A stretch of DNA of 64,000 bases from positions 33,846,244-33,910,243 of the forward strand of contig JALJCS010000004.1 of the NCBI GenBank assembly GCA_023055355.1. Direction: 5' to 3'. The notes beneath the pieces are model-generated. The model searched no databases and was not told the DNA's origin. It saw nothing but the letters and a program-made list of their open reading frames with translations. The stretch's first letter is position 1, and the number at the start of each line of letters is the position of its first letter. A program made the position numbers and the translations under genes. This document shows, in pieces, positions 10,284 to 21,000 of the stretch. The stretch comes from Agelaius tricolor. Taxonomy: Eukaryota; Chordata; Aves; Passeriformes; Icteridae.

Positions 10284-11886
10284 TCAGGGGGCACTGGCTA
10301 CTCCAATTCCAAGGTTATTGCAAAGCAGGCATGGCTTTGTGGGGTCAACCATTGCTGGTCGTCGCTGCTGCCCCGCTGAGGGAATGGGCGCAGGGCTGGC
10401 AACGGCAACACGCTGAGGTGGTCTTGGCAGCAGCCTTGGTCTGGTGTCCTCAGCAACGTTCATCAGAGGCACTTTCCTGTTACAGACTGGAAGCATATCT
10501 TTTAGTGGGGTGGGGGTCTAAAGGTAGGCTTAAAATTGCCGCTTGACACTGTTCATTTGCATTTATAAATGCCATTTCCTCTAAAACTTCTTCCCTAGCA
10601 TTCTCTTTTTTAACTTGGATTTCAATAGCTCTAGTTAACCTTTCTACAAATTTCAGAAAAGGCTCTGATGGTAGCTGCTTGATCTTACTATAAGGCTCAA
10701 ATGGCCCTTCAGGCTGAAGGGAAAAGGAGGCTTTTTCAGCTGCTTCTTTGACTTTCTCGAATGTTTCTACAGGAATTGCAGCAGCTTGGATTGAGGGTAA
10801 GGACCATTGGCCTTCACCGGAGAGATGCTCAATGGTAATTGGCATGCCATTGATATCTTTTGCTGTGTTTGGATCAGCATGCAAGACTGGGAGAGCTTCT
10901 TTTAGCAGTTGTTTCCATGCTAATTCCCATAATTTGAATTCTGTAGAGGTCATGAGGCATGAAAAAAGCTGTTTCAAATCATGTGGGACAACTACATGAT
11001 ACATACTTCTTAGTTCAGAATTTAAAAGGCCACAGAAGTGTGTGAGCCATACTCCCTATGGGATTTGCAAACCTCTTTAATCAATTCTCATCCAAAAGTT
11101 TTCCAATTAGCAGTTGGGGCTCCCCCTTGAGCTGCAGGCTGATACATAACAGGAGTGAATGACAAAGTGGGACCCTGTATTGGGTCTGCTGTTCCCTGCC
11201 CCGTATGCTTTGAATCGGAAGCCTTGGGACGGGGAAGGAATTTTGGGATGCTTAAGAGGATCTTGGGAAGAAGACCAGGTGTGGGATGGTGCCACATGGC
11301 ATCCTCCATCTTGTTGACCCCCTAGGGACTGGGGGCCATTTTGGGGATCACTGCTCTCTGAAAAGGTGACACGTGCTCTGGGTTTCAGAGCAGGGGACAC
11401 AGGGGTTTGGGAAACGTTCCACATGGTTTGGCCAGGACGTTGTGGACAAAGAAACTCAGGCATTTTAAAGTACTCAGGGAGCCGTCTTCCCAGGGCATGA
11501 GCAGAGTGTGCTCTCTTTAAAATACCAAGTTTTGGGGTACAGGGTTTAGAGCTGGGAGGGGGGGGAGAAACAGGGAGAGCAGAGGTACATTCTTTATTAT
11601 TTGGCTTTTTTCTCCAATTACCTTTGTTTGAGCAAGGCTGCTTGAACTTGTAAACTCCAGAACACGAATTTAGCTGAAGATGTATTCCCAGACTGTCCCA
11701 AGGTTATCAATTCATTCCCAACTTTGTCCCAAAATTTAATATTGTGGAAATTCGTGGGAAGTGTAGAAAAAGCCACCTTATAAACTGTTTCAATTTTCCT
11801 TTAGCGAACTTAACATCTCCACTGACTAAAATTCTAACAATATGATAATACACTCCTTTTTGTGCTGTGCTAAACTTAGAGCCCAT
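10284..11886 (-). pseudogene. gag remnants (matrix, capsid, nucleocapsid)
   Basis: The gag start is taken at the ATG 11884-11886, which opens MGSKFSTAQKG, a myristoylation-type N-terminus of matrix. That frame stops at 11707. A proline-rich middle part lies in 11107-11463. Capsid appears in 10480-11004 with a good major homology region (LPSEPFLKFVERLTRAIE) and following helices. A nucleocapsid-like frame (10284-10496) retains only CLLCNNLG of a zinc knuckle; the His and last Cys are not in that frame. At least three frame breaks separate these pieces. Upstream in-frame residues before MGSK are not needed to explain gag and were not used. Confidence 0.8.
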
Positions 11887-12700
11887 TTTAGATATAAAAG
11901 GCACAATACAAACTCCCGCCGACCAAAAACAAAGCCAAATCAGCTACCGATTTCTAAAAAAAACCACGGTTGAGAAGCAAAAACGAGTAGACGATAGCCC
12001 TTCACATTGCAGCTGCTTATACTGCTTTACAATTCCGCGGCAGCAGCACGGAATCGAGACCTGCCCTGCCGCGGCGGGGGATAGACCAAGCCTCTCCCGC
12101 CGGCACCGCGTGGTGAAGGTGAAACCAGAGCCGCCCTGCCCCAAGAAAGCACTCTCCGGTGCCGCACGGCCAAGCCGAAACCAGGGAAACCCCGCGCCGC
12201 CTCCGGAGAGCCCCCATGCTGCTCCGAGAGAGAGGAGGGGCGGGCAGAACTCTTCCGCTCCTCCGCCGGTGCCGCGAATTTAGAAAAGCAGCAAAGCCAC
12301 GCCGCAGTGAGCGATGCCTAACAGGGTATTGCTCCCGCTCCGTGGGGCTGCGCAACCTATTAAATGCTCTGATTAAGGGCAAAAAAGAACAGATCTCACG
12401 GCAGAGACTGTAATTCAAGTTTCTACCCCCCCCTAAGGAGCAGAAATACTCACCGAAATCAAAGCTTTTGGTGGCAAGGTCAGGCAGGATAAATCTCTTC
12501 ACCTGAATAGGACCTCATGGGCAGGAAGGAGCTGCACTTTCCAGAGGTGCAAAGCATTCCATGAGACTTCTTGTGGATTCAGTTCCAAAGTCTCTGCTGA
12601 GAGCAATGCAGTCAGCACTCTTCCAGTGGATGCTAAGCTGCCTTAAAGTCTTTCCGAGGTTCTGAGATACCGAGAGGATTTGAGGCTGCAGGGTCGAGCT
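11887..12700 (-). other. Proviral 5' leader with CpG-rich block
   Basis: About 810 bp between the primer-binding site and gag. The part from about 12030 to 12330 is strongly G+C- and CpG-rich, unlike the rest of the provirus. A minus-strand frame of 161 codons (12017-12502) crosses it, with many Arg codons, but it resembles nothing I know and may be a by-product of base composition. A consensus splice donor lies at 12448-12453. Confidence 0.6.
12448..12453 (-). promoter_or_regulatory. Candidate proviral major splice donor
   Basis: On the minus strand GATTTCG is followed by GTGAGTATT, a near-perfect donor located in the leader between the primer site and gag. This is where a retrovirus places the donor used to make env mRNA. 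Confidence 0.5.
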
Positions 12701-12718
12701 GCCTCACGTTGGGCATCA
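12701..12718 (-). other. Primer-binding site, tRNA-Lys type
   Basis: On the minus strand the 18 bases read TGATGCCCAACGTGAGGC. This differs at three positions from the complement of the 3' end of tRNA-Lys1,2 (TGGCGCCCAACGTGGGGC). It begins six bases inside the LTR end at 12725. The differences are two G-to-A and one C-to-T change. Confidence 0.75.
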
Positions 12719-12724
12719 AAATAT

Positions 12725-12745
12725 TGAGATAAGATCCCAATATTA
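12725..12745 (-). repeat. Residual 5' LTR end
   Basis: These 21 bases are identical to the outer 21 bases of the 3' LTR (5411-5431), ending with the same TATCTCA in proviral sense. After 12745 the LTR match stops and unrelated host-like sequence begins, so about 577 bp of 5' LTR is missing. Confidence 0.8.
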
Positions 12746-13884
12746 TCTTCTATGCTTCTACAAAAGGGGATCCTCTTTGAATGTCATGACTCAGCAGGAG
12801 GTCTCCCTAACCTTTTTGCATTCCCTATCTCCGTGAATAATTTCAGATTGATTCTAATTCAATTTTCCTTTCTATGCTTCATCTCTCTAGTAAGTAATAG
12901 AGCGAATCTTGCCATCAAATTTTTTAAAGTCATGATTTGCAAATTTATATTAAACCTGCTTTTGCTAATACCTTTGACAGCGGTTCATTAAGCAACCTAA
13001 ACTACTTGTGACATACACTTCCCTTCCACCAGGTATGTGTACACAAGGTTAAGACCCTCCTGAACTTTCTCTTCTCCAGAGATGAGATCTCTTCTATCAC
13101 AGATGCTTCTCCTGTCAGGTTTCAGATCTGGAACTCAGACAGGAAGTCAAGCTAGCTGCTTTTGTACAATCTTCATAACTTCTCTTATAGGATCCTACAA
13201 ACACAGTAACTGTAACCACAACCTGTCACTATTTTATTAGTTTGACACACTGCCCCACTCTAGACTTAGTAACTTACAAGTATTTGAAAGTAAGAGAGGG
13301 TAAAAAACCAGTAAGTTACTTGCTTGGAGAGAGGGCATTTTGTCAGAATAGATAAACCTCCATTTATTTTTATAAAGTAAAGTTCTTGTTGCTTTAGTCT
13401 TTGCTGAACATTAACAACATGAAGTGAATATTTTAATTCCCTACAGCTGTCTTGAAAACCTTTACTATATTTAGTGCTATAAATACATAACTTGTTGGCT
13501 GAATATCACAACTGCACTTAAGGCATTTTAATGTACCACACTGTGGGGAGTGTGTTACAGCATTTCTAGTTGGCTTGTCTATAGCAAGCTGTGTTAATAA
13601 CTTCTAGGTTTACATCATGTTGCAGAACTGACATAAACAGCAGAATGCATGCCATAATGCTCAGAAGAGCTGATTCTGCTGCTTTTTTAAAATAAAATCT
13701 GATGCAAAAGCTAAAGAAAATTATTTTCATTGATACAAGGGTTTTTAATTAATAATTTTTGATTTCTTAAAAACTCCTTTGTAGAAGACAGGTGGTAAAA
13801 TTCATGTACCAGTGCATTGAACCACTTTAAAATGTGCTTCCTATATAGCAGAAAAGGACTCAAATATTAAGAACCAAGCAAAAA
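12746..13884. other. Intergenic, nothing recognised
   Basis: AT-rich sequence between the broken 5' LTR end and the presumed 3' end of FAM169A. I see no gene, terminal repeat or LINE tail here. Confidence 0.4.
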
Positions 13885-16800
13885 ATAATCACAAAATAAA
13901 AGTTTATTACTACTTCAAAACATTTCAAAAGCAGCCAAGACAGTACTAAAAAAAAAAAAAAGGAAAAATTAACACAGTAACAAGACTAAGGTACAATACT
14001 ATGCAATAGCAATACATCTTTCATAAGATTTAAAAACAGGGTATCACCAGTTTAGAAAACATCTAACACCACATTTGTGGAAATAAATTTAAAGTGTATC
14101 CCCATAGTAATATTTTAGAACAGTCACGTAGAAGCAAGGAAGCTGAAACTTAGGCCAATTTGTTGCTAATAGTGTCAATGACATTGTAAATGATCAATTT
14201 GACTAATGACATTTACAAAAGAAATGATACAAAAAAGCAGCAAGGTCAGACATCATTTGAAATAAGTTAAAGCGCTTTTGAAATAAGATTTTACACTTTC
14301 ATGCGAAGGACTGTGAAACAGGAGAACAGCAAACAAGAATTCTGCATTAAATTAAAATGGACCAAGAGAGAATATGGGAGAAGCAGTACAAGACAGACAT
14401 TTGAACAAATATTGGATTCAAGTACAAAACCATTTACCATTTAAGTGCAAGGCTGAAGTCACAAATTAATGTTCTTTAAACTCTATTCCTAGACTAAATA
14501 AAGCTCAAAAATAATACTGCCTGCTTTCACTGTACACACATAGTTCCACAGCATGTTGTAATAACATTTGGTACAAACTTGTATAAAGTTGATCTTTTAA
14601 TCTTTCGTTGCTGGTGCAATAGGATCTTTAAAATTGTTTAAGACTTTGATATTAATAAGACAGTTAATAGTCCCCAAGGTAAAGCACTCCAGTCAATATA
14701 GTTGTCAAACGTAACAGAATTAATAAGGTATTGAACTACTGTTCCTGTGGGACAATCAGTACAGCAATAAAAACTATTAGTTAAAATCAGTATTTTGATT
14801 TTGCTACTCTGCATTTACTGGAGAAAGTTTGATGCCAAAGAAGTTGTAGACATAAAACACGTTCTTTGGTGCAAAGTAGTGCTGTGATCACTGTTAGAAC
14901 AGTGTCCATCTTTCATGACTGTACTGGTTATTGGAATTGCTAATTGCACCACAACTGCCCACATTCTGTTTGTAAAAGTCTGCTCATCAGCTATTATCCC
15001 AGCCACCCCAGATTTATAAAGATATCTACTCAAGGGTGTACTTTTAATATGTGAATTTAAGTTCAGTATTTAAAACTGACTCACTGAAATGAAATCAGAG
15101 ATTTTATCATTCTCAATAGAAATTAAAACTATCCTAATACCATAATCTCATTATATTTATGTATTTACTCTGCAAATGTCTCAAAAGAAAGGTACTAATT
15201 GAAATAATTCCAACTTAGCCATGAAAAGTAAAATCTGGGTGAGTGAAATTACCTTCTCATGAACAGTTTTCCAACCTCACCAGGAATATAAGCGATAAAC
15301 GTACATATCAAAAATCCACCTAGAAGTAATTGAAATTACTGGGGCTCATAAGTAAAAGAGTACTTAACTTTTACAAAGTGGAAACATTTGTATCAATTGA
15401 AGGACTCAGAAGATGAATCTTCAGTAAAGCTTGCCCTAAAAATGGAAGATGAGTTGCAGTATATTGTATACAACCACTCTTTTTTTGAGGACCACCAGTC
15501 CTCAAAAATCCCCAATTCTTAGCAATGCAATAGATGTGTTTTCTAGCTACTTCTTTTTTTGAAACAATTAATCTCAGCAGTAAAAGAGAAACCATACAGA
15601 AAATATCAAAAGTTTTGTCTTATATGCTTTATATAAAAAGCTTTATGAGTTTTAGAAATGCTTAAGGTTCACTTGAATATGTTTACACACAATCAGGAAA
15701 GATCTTGAATATTTATCAATCATGGGGTTCATAATGAGTACCTGTATGTATATTGATAAGATACTATAGCTACATGCAATAGTTCAAGAAACCCATACTT
15801 AACTCAGTAATCTCACATACCCTGCATCTAAAGTTAATACTTTTTTTTTAGCCGCCTTTTTTTTTCCTGTAAGTTGCTCTTAACAGATTAAAAAGGAGCA
15901 TGGTGCTTCATCACCTGAAAAATAAGAAGTATGAATGCATCTTAAATAGTTAAAATATCATATAAATAGAGTTAAACTTCATAAGCATAAAATCCAAAAC
16001 CAGATTCTTACATTAACTTCATAAAGGGATAAAAGTTAAGACAGCATTGCAACTATTCAAGTGAACCTTGTACCTCTGTTTTTGCAACACTGCAAAAGAC
16101 TAGTTCACGCATCTTGGAAAAGGCATATGCAGGACAAAAGGTGTAATTTTCTGTTCTCAGAATCATTGTTCTTTTATTTCTGAGTTTTTAGCCCATTACA
16201 AAAGGATCTGCATTTATTGGAAAGAAACACACAGCAAACTAAGGCCAACTTAGGTATGTGTGACAAGTTAAATACACAGTTTGCCAAGAGAAACTCAGAA
16301 GGGAAATGAGCATGGAAAGTCTGGGTTTATTCCTGTTGGCATACAGTGAAATTTTGGTTGCTGCTTTTAAGAAAGGTCATCAACTGGGAAGCTGTCATCC
16401 CAGAAATTACACTCAAGTTAGAAAACAAATGTGGGAATTAGAAGTATTTGCAAGGTATCACCCACTAACTCCTAAAGGCATAGAAGTTTGGCAAGCAAGC
16501 ATTTGCTGAAATACCCACTAATACACTAATGAATATCACAACCACCTGAAATGTCAGTGCTCACAGGAGTCACACACCTGGAAGACACAACATTTTAGTA
16601 GTTATCCCACAGCACCAGCCAAGTATTTGGAAAACACAAAGAACCACTTCCATTCAGACCAAAACAAGATCAAGAGTAGTCATATCCTTTTCCTGTAATG
16701 CAACAAGGAAGCAGCTATCCACTCAACACATGCAAGCAGTTAGGAAGGCAGTTCAAATGATTCCATACAGAGGCTCCATTCCATATACTCTGGAAAAACT

Positions 16801-17531
16801 TGGGCTTACCAAAATGCTTGCTTTGGAAGCTACAAATAGTTTGCTGCGTAGGCATTTCTTAATGTTTGCTCAAGAAATCCATTATCAGGAAGTGCTGTGG
16901 CAGACACTGCACTGCACTCTACTGACTCAGCTGTTTCAAGTGATTCTCATGAAAGACAAGTGCTGCTCATGTTGCATTGATCTACTGAGCTACACCTTCT
17001 TGTAGATTTTCAGACCTAGAATGAAGAATCCTACATTCTTTTAATATCTTAAGCCTGTGGGAAGGGAACAAGAAACAATGAAGGATTTTTCTTGTTCTGC
17101 TTTTCTCCACAGTAGAGAACACAAAGTTATTTAAAAAATTATCTCAAGTCATGTCCAGTGACAAGGAAGTCTATAGCAATTTAAGGGACCTTGACAGGGC
17201 CAAGATTTTACACTGCATTTTTCTTCCATGACTACCATCTCAAATATACAAACTATTCCCTTTGAAAGCACAACTGTATTTATTCATCATGTATCCTTTA
17301 TGAAGGGAGGAGACTGGCTATTTACTTTCATACTATGAAGAAGCTCAATTTCTAGTGGTTAAATTTAAAAAACAAACAAATCAAAGCTTGAGGAAAGGTG
17401 ATGAACCCAAGAGGAAATCCAACACAGAATTTTAAGCACATGTGTCCTGTGCCAGATATGGTGCAGTTACACCTTAATGTTTTACACAAAATAGCCTTGT
17501 TATAAATAGATAAATTATCACTATTTGATTT
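13885..17531 (-). other. FAM169A: Putative FAM169A 3' UTR
   Basis: This is the sequence downstream of the FAM169A stop codon. It is AT-rich, free of recognised transposons and without coding signals. A minus-strand AATAAA at 13903-13908 would give a 3' UTR of about 3.6 kb. Other hexamers occur closer to the stop (for example near 17277), so shorter forms are possible. The extent is inferred. Confidence 0.45.
13903..13908 (-). terminator. FAM169A: Candidate FAM169A distal poly(A) signal
   Basis: TTTATT on the + strand is AATAAA on the minus strand, the last such signal before the transposon-rich intergenic region. It is chosen by position only. Confidence 0.35.
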
Positions 17532-18065
17532 TTAAGCTGGCTTTCCTTTTTTCTTGGGTGGACCTTTGTAGCCTTTAGCCTTTCTTCGCAAGTTTCTCCG
17601 ATCTACAACAGGTACCTCAATTTCTGCTTCCTCAGAGCTGCTGTCAGCAGCCCGCTCTGCCACTGCCTGCGTGTAGTGATCTGGCTGCTCTGCAGACTCT
17701 TCTGAGGGCTCTTCCAACTGGTTCTTCTGTGCTTCCTGCCCAGAAGGCTGCTGAAAAGAAACACCCTCAAGTTCAACCATTACCAAGGAGCTCTGACTCA
17801 AGGCAGCAGGGGCCTCCTGTGAGTTGTGCCCTGCTTGCTCATTTTGATCTTCTAATGAGGAAGGTAGGTTTTCAGAAACAGATTCTTCTGCTGCTTCAGT
17901 TACCATAGAGTTGGGCAGGCCATTGTCAGAGGGCTCTTCCTTTGATGCCACAGCAGCTGCGTTTTCAGTGCTGGCCTTTTCAGATTCTTGCTGTTCTTCG
18001 GTGCCCTCCTTCTCTACTGATGTAACTTCTTCAGTCAGCATTTCAGAATCATTTTCATTTAAAAC
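17532..18065 (-). CDS. FAM169A: FAM169A exon 13 (last coding exon)
   Basis: A 534-nt exon after CACATAG, starting VLNENDSEMLTEE. It encodes a long Glu/Ser/Ala-rich acidic region, then EIEVPVVDRRNLRRKAKG and a Lys/Pro-rich end, with TAA at 17532-17534. The acidic tail followed by a basic C-terminus is the signature by which I first recognised the gene. Confidence 0.95.
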   Translation of the reverse strand, partial: VLNENDSEMLTEEVTSVEKEGTEEQQESEKASTENAAAVASKEEPSDNGLPNSMVTEAAEESVSENLPSSLEDQNEQAGHNSQEAPAALSQSSLVMVELEGVSFQQPSGQEAQKNQLEEPSEESAEQPDHYTQAVAERAADSSSEEAEIEVPVVDRRNLRRKAKGYKGPPKKKGKPA

Positions 18066-21000
18066 CTATGTGTGGAGGAAAACAATCAAAAAGACAATTA
18101 GTTGAAGGTAAAAGACACTGAACAACTACTACCTCTAATCATTAACATCAGAGGATAGTTTGGCATTCAGCAGGTTTTTAATTCTACACACATAACTTGA
18201 AAAAACAGTTCTCCCTTTTGCACAGGACTATTTTTTGACCTGCATTTCATATCCAGAGTTGGTCTCTGATTTTCAAATTGTTCAAAAGAGTTGAATAATT
18301 TGAGGTACAGGAAAAACACTCTGATACTAATCCCAAGGGGAAAAAAATTAATTTAGACAAATACAAATATTGTTTTGCTAGCATATAATAATCTGCTTTT
18401 GCACTATAAACAAGAAATTAATAAAACCTGTGTCCTGAAAGCAAAGGCATTTTAGCAGTAGTTAATTATTTGTACACCTCATCGGGCACAAATTGCTAGA
18501 CAAAAAAGTATGTGGCTTTTCACTCTTACCAAACCAGTATTTTAGTGAGATACAGCAGTTTCATGACTGTCAAGGCAAACTGCTGCAAACATATCTTTCT
18601 TTTGGGTATTCCACGCATATAGGTCCCACTTCTGCACATTGAAACAGAAATGTTAGTGTATCCTCCTTATGCATTTACATCATCTGGCCTAATAATTGCT
18701 TCTCCCAGTAATTTCATACAATGTCAGGAGCTACTTTCTGTTACTTAACAAAAGAAAAAAAATCCCGCAAGGTAAATACACTTACACAAGTAAAAATGAC
18801 TTCACATTTTGTTTCAGTTCTCTCACCTTCTCTGATTCAGTGTCTTCTGGGGGTTTTGCTGGAGCATCAAGAGTTAATGGAACAAATGGCGTTACAGGTT
18901 CTTTTCCTTGATTCTCAGACAGCAATTTTGATTCACCACTTGGAACTTCATTTACCATCTCCCCTTCAGCCATGAGTGAGGTCTTACCAGTTTCTTCTGC
19001 TACCTCACCATTAAGAGGTTCTGATGGCATTTCCTAAAAAAAAAAAAAAGTCATATTTGTGAGTCAAAATTACACCCAGCTATTGTTCCCCACTAATGGA
19101 TGTACATGCAATCTAAATTTGAAGCTTAATGTGAGAAGCAGATAGCTGAGATATCTAGAATTGAGTACTAAGACAGAACTTAATGCAGATTGGCAAACTT
19201 AACCAGAGTATTAGTTTGTTATTGTCACCTGTACTAAATATATGACCATAGCTTACAGTTAGGAGCCAAGATAAGAAGTTTTCAATGCATCTCTCATGCC
19301 TCCTGCAATCATTCCTTGAACCTAACATACATAAAGTACACTTTCGCATCCATCAGTAAGAACAAAAAACCCTGAGGCATTGCTAGGCATAAAGAATATT
19401 CAGAAATTTAAATTCAAGTTGTTAACAAGGTGAAGCTAAAAGCTGGATTTAAAGTTGATGTTTAAATCCAACAGGCAATTTTTATGTAGAGAAGTAAAGA
19501 GAACCAATAGAAGTCACTGAAGCATACCAGGTACTGATATCTTGAAAAATCTTTTTTTTAAGATTAGAGATACTGGTCAGATCTTGATCTTATCCTAGTT
19601 CTCTGGAATTTCTTATCAGGAGAAATCAATTAAGAAAATTAGGATGGTAGACAAGCTAGAAATTCATCTTACTGAAGATCCTATAAACTTTATTGTTCAA
19701 AATATGTACAGTGAAATATTCCCTGAAACTAATTCTGTACTAGCCTTAACTTCTCAGATACACTTCTTAATGAAGCACTGGTGCAAAAAACCAAAGAGCT
19801 GAGAATCACATGGAGCAAGGTAGCAAGGACCACATTTAACAGAAACTGTAGCTGTATTCCAAACCTATCTGCTATTGCTATCCCATCCAGCTCACCTCCA
19901 TCTCACTTTGTTTCTCAGAGGGTGATACATGCATTTCGGCTTCTAATACAGACTGGTCCTCGTTTTCAACAATTATTTCCTCATCCTTCTCAACAGTATC
20001 CACCTTAGGCACTTCTACTAAGTCTTCAGAGCTTTCAGATGTGTGGGAAAGAAGTTCTGACCTGTAGGTATTAAGATATTTCTTTTAGATTAATACATGA
20101 TTTAGGGAAATTCTTTCATGACCAATTATGTAGTACGTGCTTGCCATAGGAAATACAAATCTAGAAAACTAAATGCATCTAAAAATGGCTAACTCCTCAC
20201 TAGGAAAAAAAATTTTTTCCTCACTAGGAAAAAAATTATAACTAGGAAAACTACTCTGGCAATTATAAAATTATATCTGTCTCACTTCCATGTTATGGAA
20301 AGAAATCTGAAATTTCTCTAAGTTTGTTATTTTAAATTTAGAAAGTAGTGATGTATTACATATTTGAAAGCTACAAAGGGTTAAGAAAAGCAGCAACTTC
20401 TTTTTCCCCTCATCCCTACTGTAGAAACAGTTTCAAATAATGGAATTATGAAAACAACTGTATTCATATAATCACTGAAAATACAGATATTACAAAGATC
20501 ATGACTGGAAAGTAACTCAAGGCAATAAACACATCATGAGTGAATAAGTTACCATCAGCTAGAGGTTACATTAGCAAATATCTAAAGATGAAGTGCTGGT
20601 GCACTGCCACTACTGCAGGATAGTAACAGAAACTCAAATATTCAGTTCTCATTTTCAAGATGATAAAGTTTAGATGAACTGAAACTACTACATACAAGCA
20701 AAGAAAAAAAGTGCACGTAATAGATGCACAGGAGTCTACTTTATGATCTCATAGTAAAGGCAGTACTGGAGGGTTTTATCCTACATGCCAGTCTGGAGAT
20801 GAAAGTAGGACTCAAGAGGAAAGTGCACAACAGAAGACCCTGATTCATTTGTTGGTGTGCATGGAAAGTACCAAGCTCATATGCTGTTCTGATGTCTTCA
20901 TTTTAGTGTTCCTCTTAGCTCTGCTTAAAAATACCATGTAACACATCTTGTGTAACAGCAACACCTCATTGTCTAAATTTTGCAAGGCCCAAAATTTGAC

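Larger units (their letters stand above)
5411..12745 (-). mobile_element. Class II (ERVK/betaretrovirus-like) endogenous provirus, defective
   Basis: A 7.3-kb endogenous retrovirus on the minus strand between NSA2 and FAM169A. In proviral order (right to left) it has a 21-bp remnant of the 5' LTR (12725-12745), a tRNA-Lys-type primer-binding site (12701-12718), a leader of about 810 bp, gag (from 11886), pro with a retropepsin motif, pol (RT, RNase H, integrase), a collapsed env, a purine tract (6009-6021) and a full 3' LTR (5411-6008). All main genes carry frameshifts or stops, and none looks functional. Class is judged from the lysine-type primer site, gag with a major homology region, the pro/pol order and RT motifs. 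No target-site duplication can be confirmed because the 5' LTR is missing. It shares orientation with FAM169A but lies beyond that gene's presumed 3' end. Confidence 0.9.
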
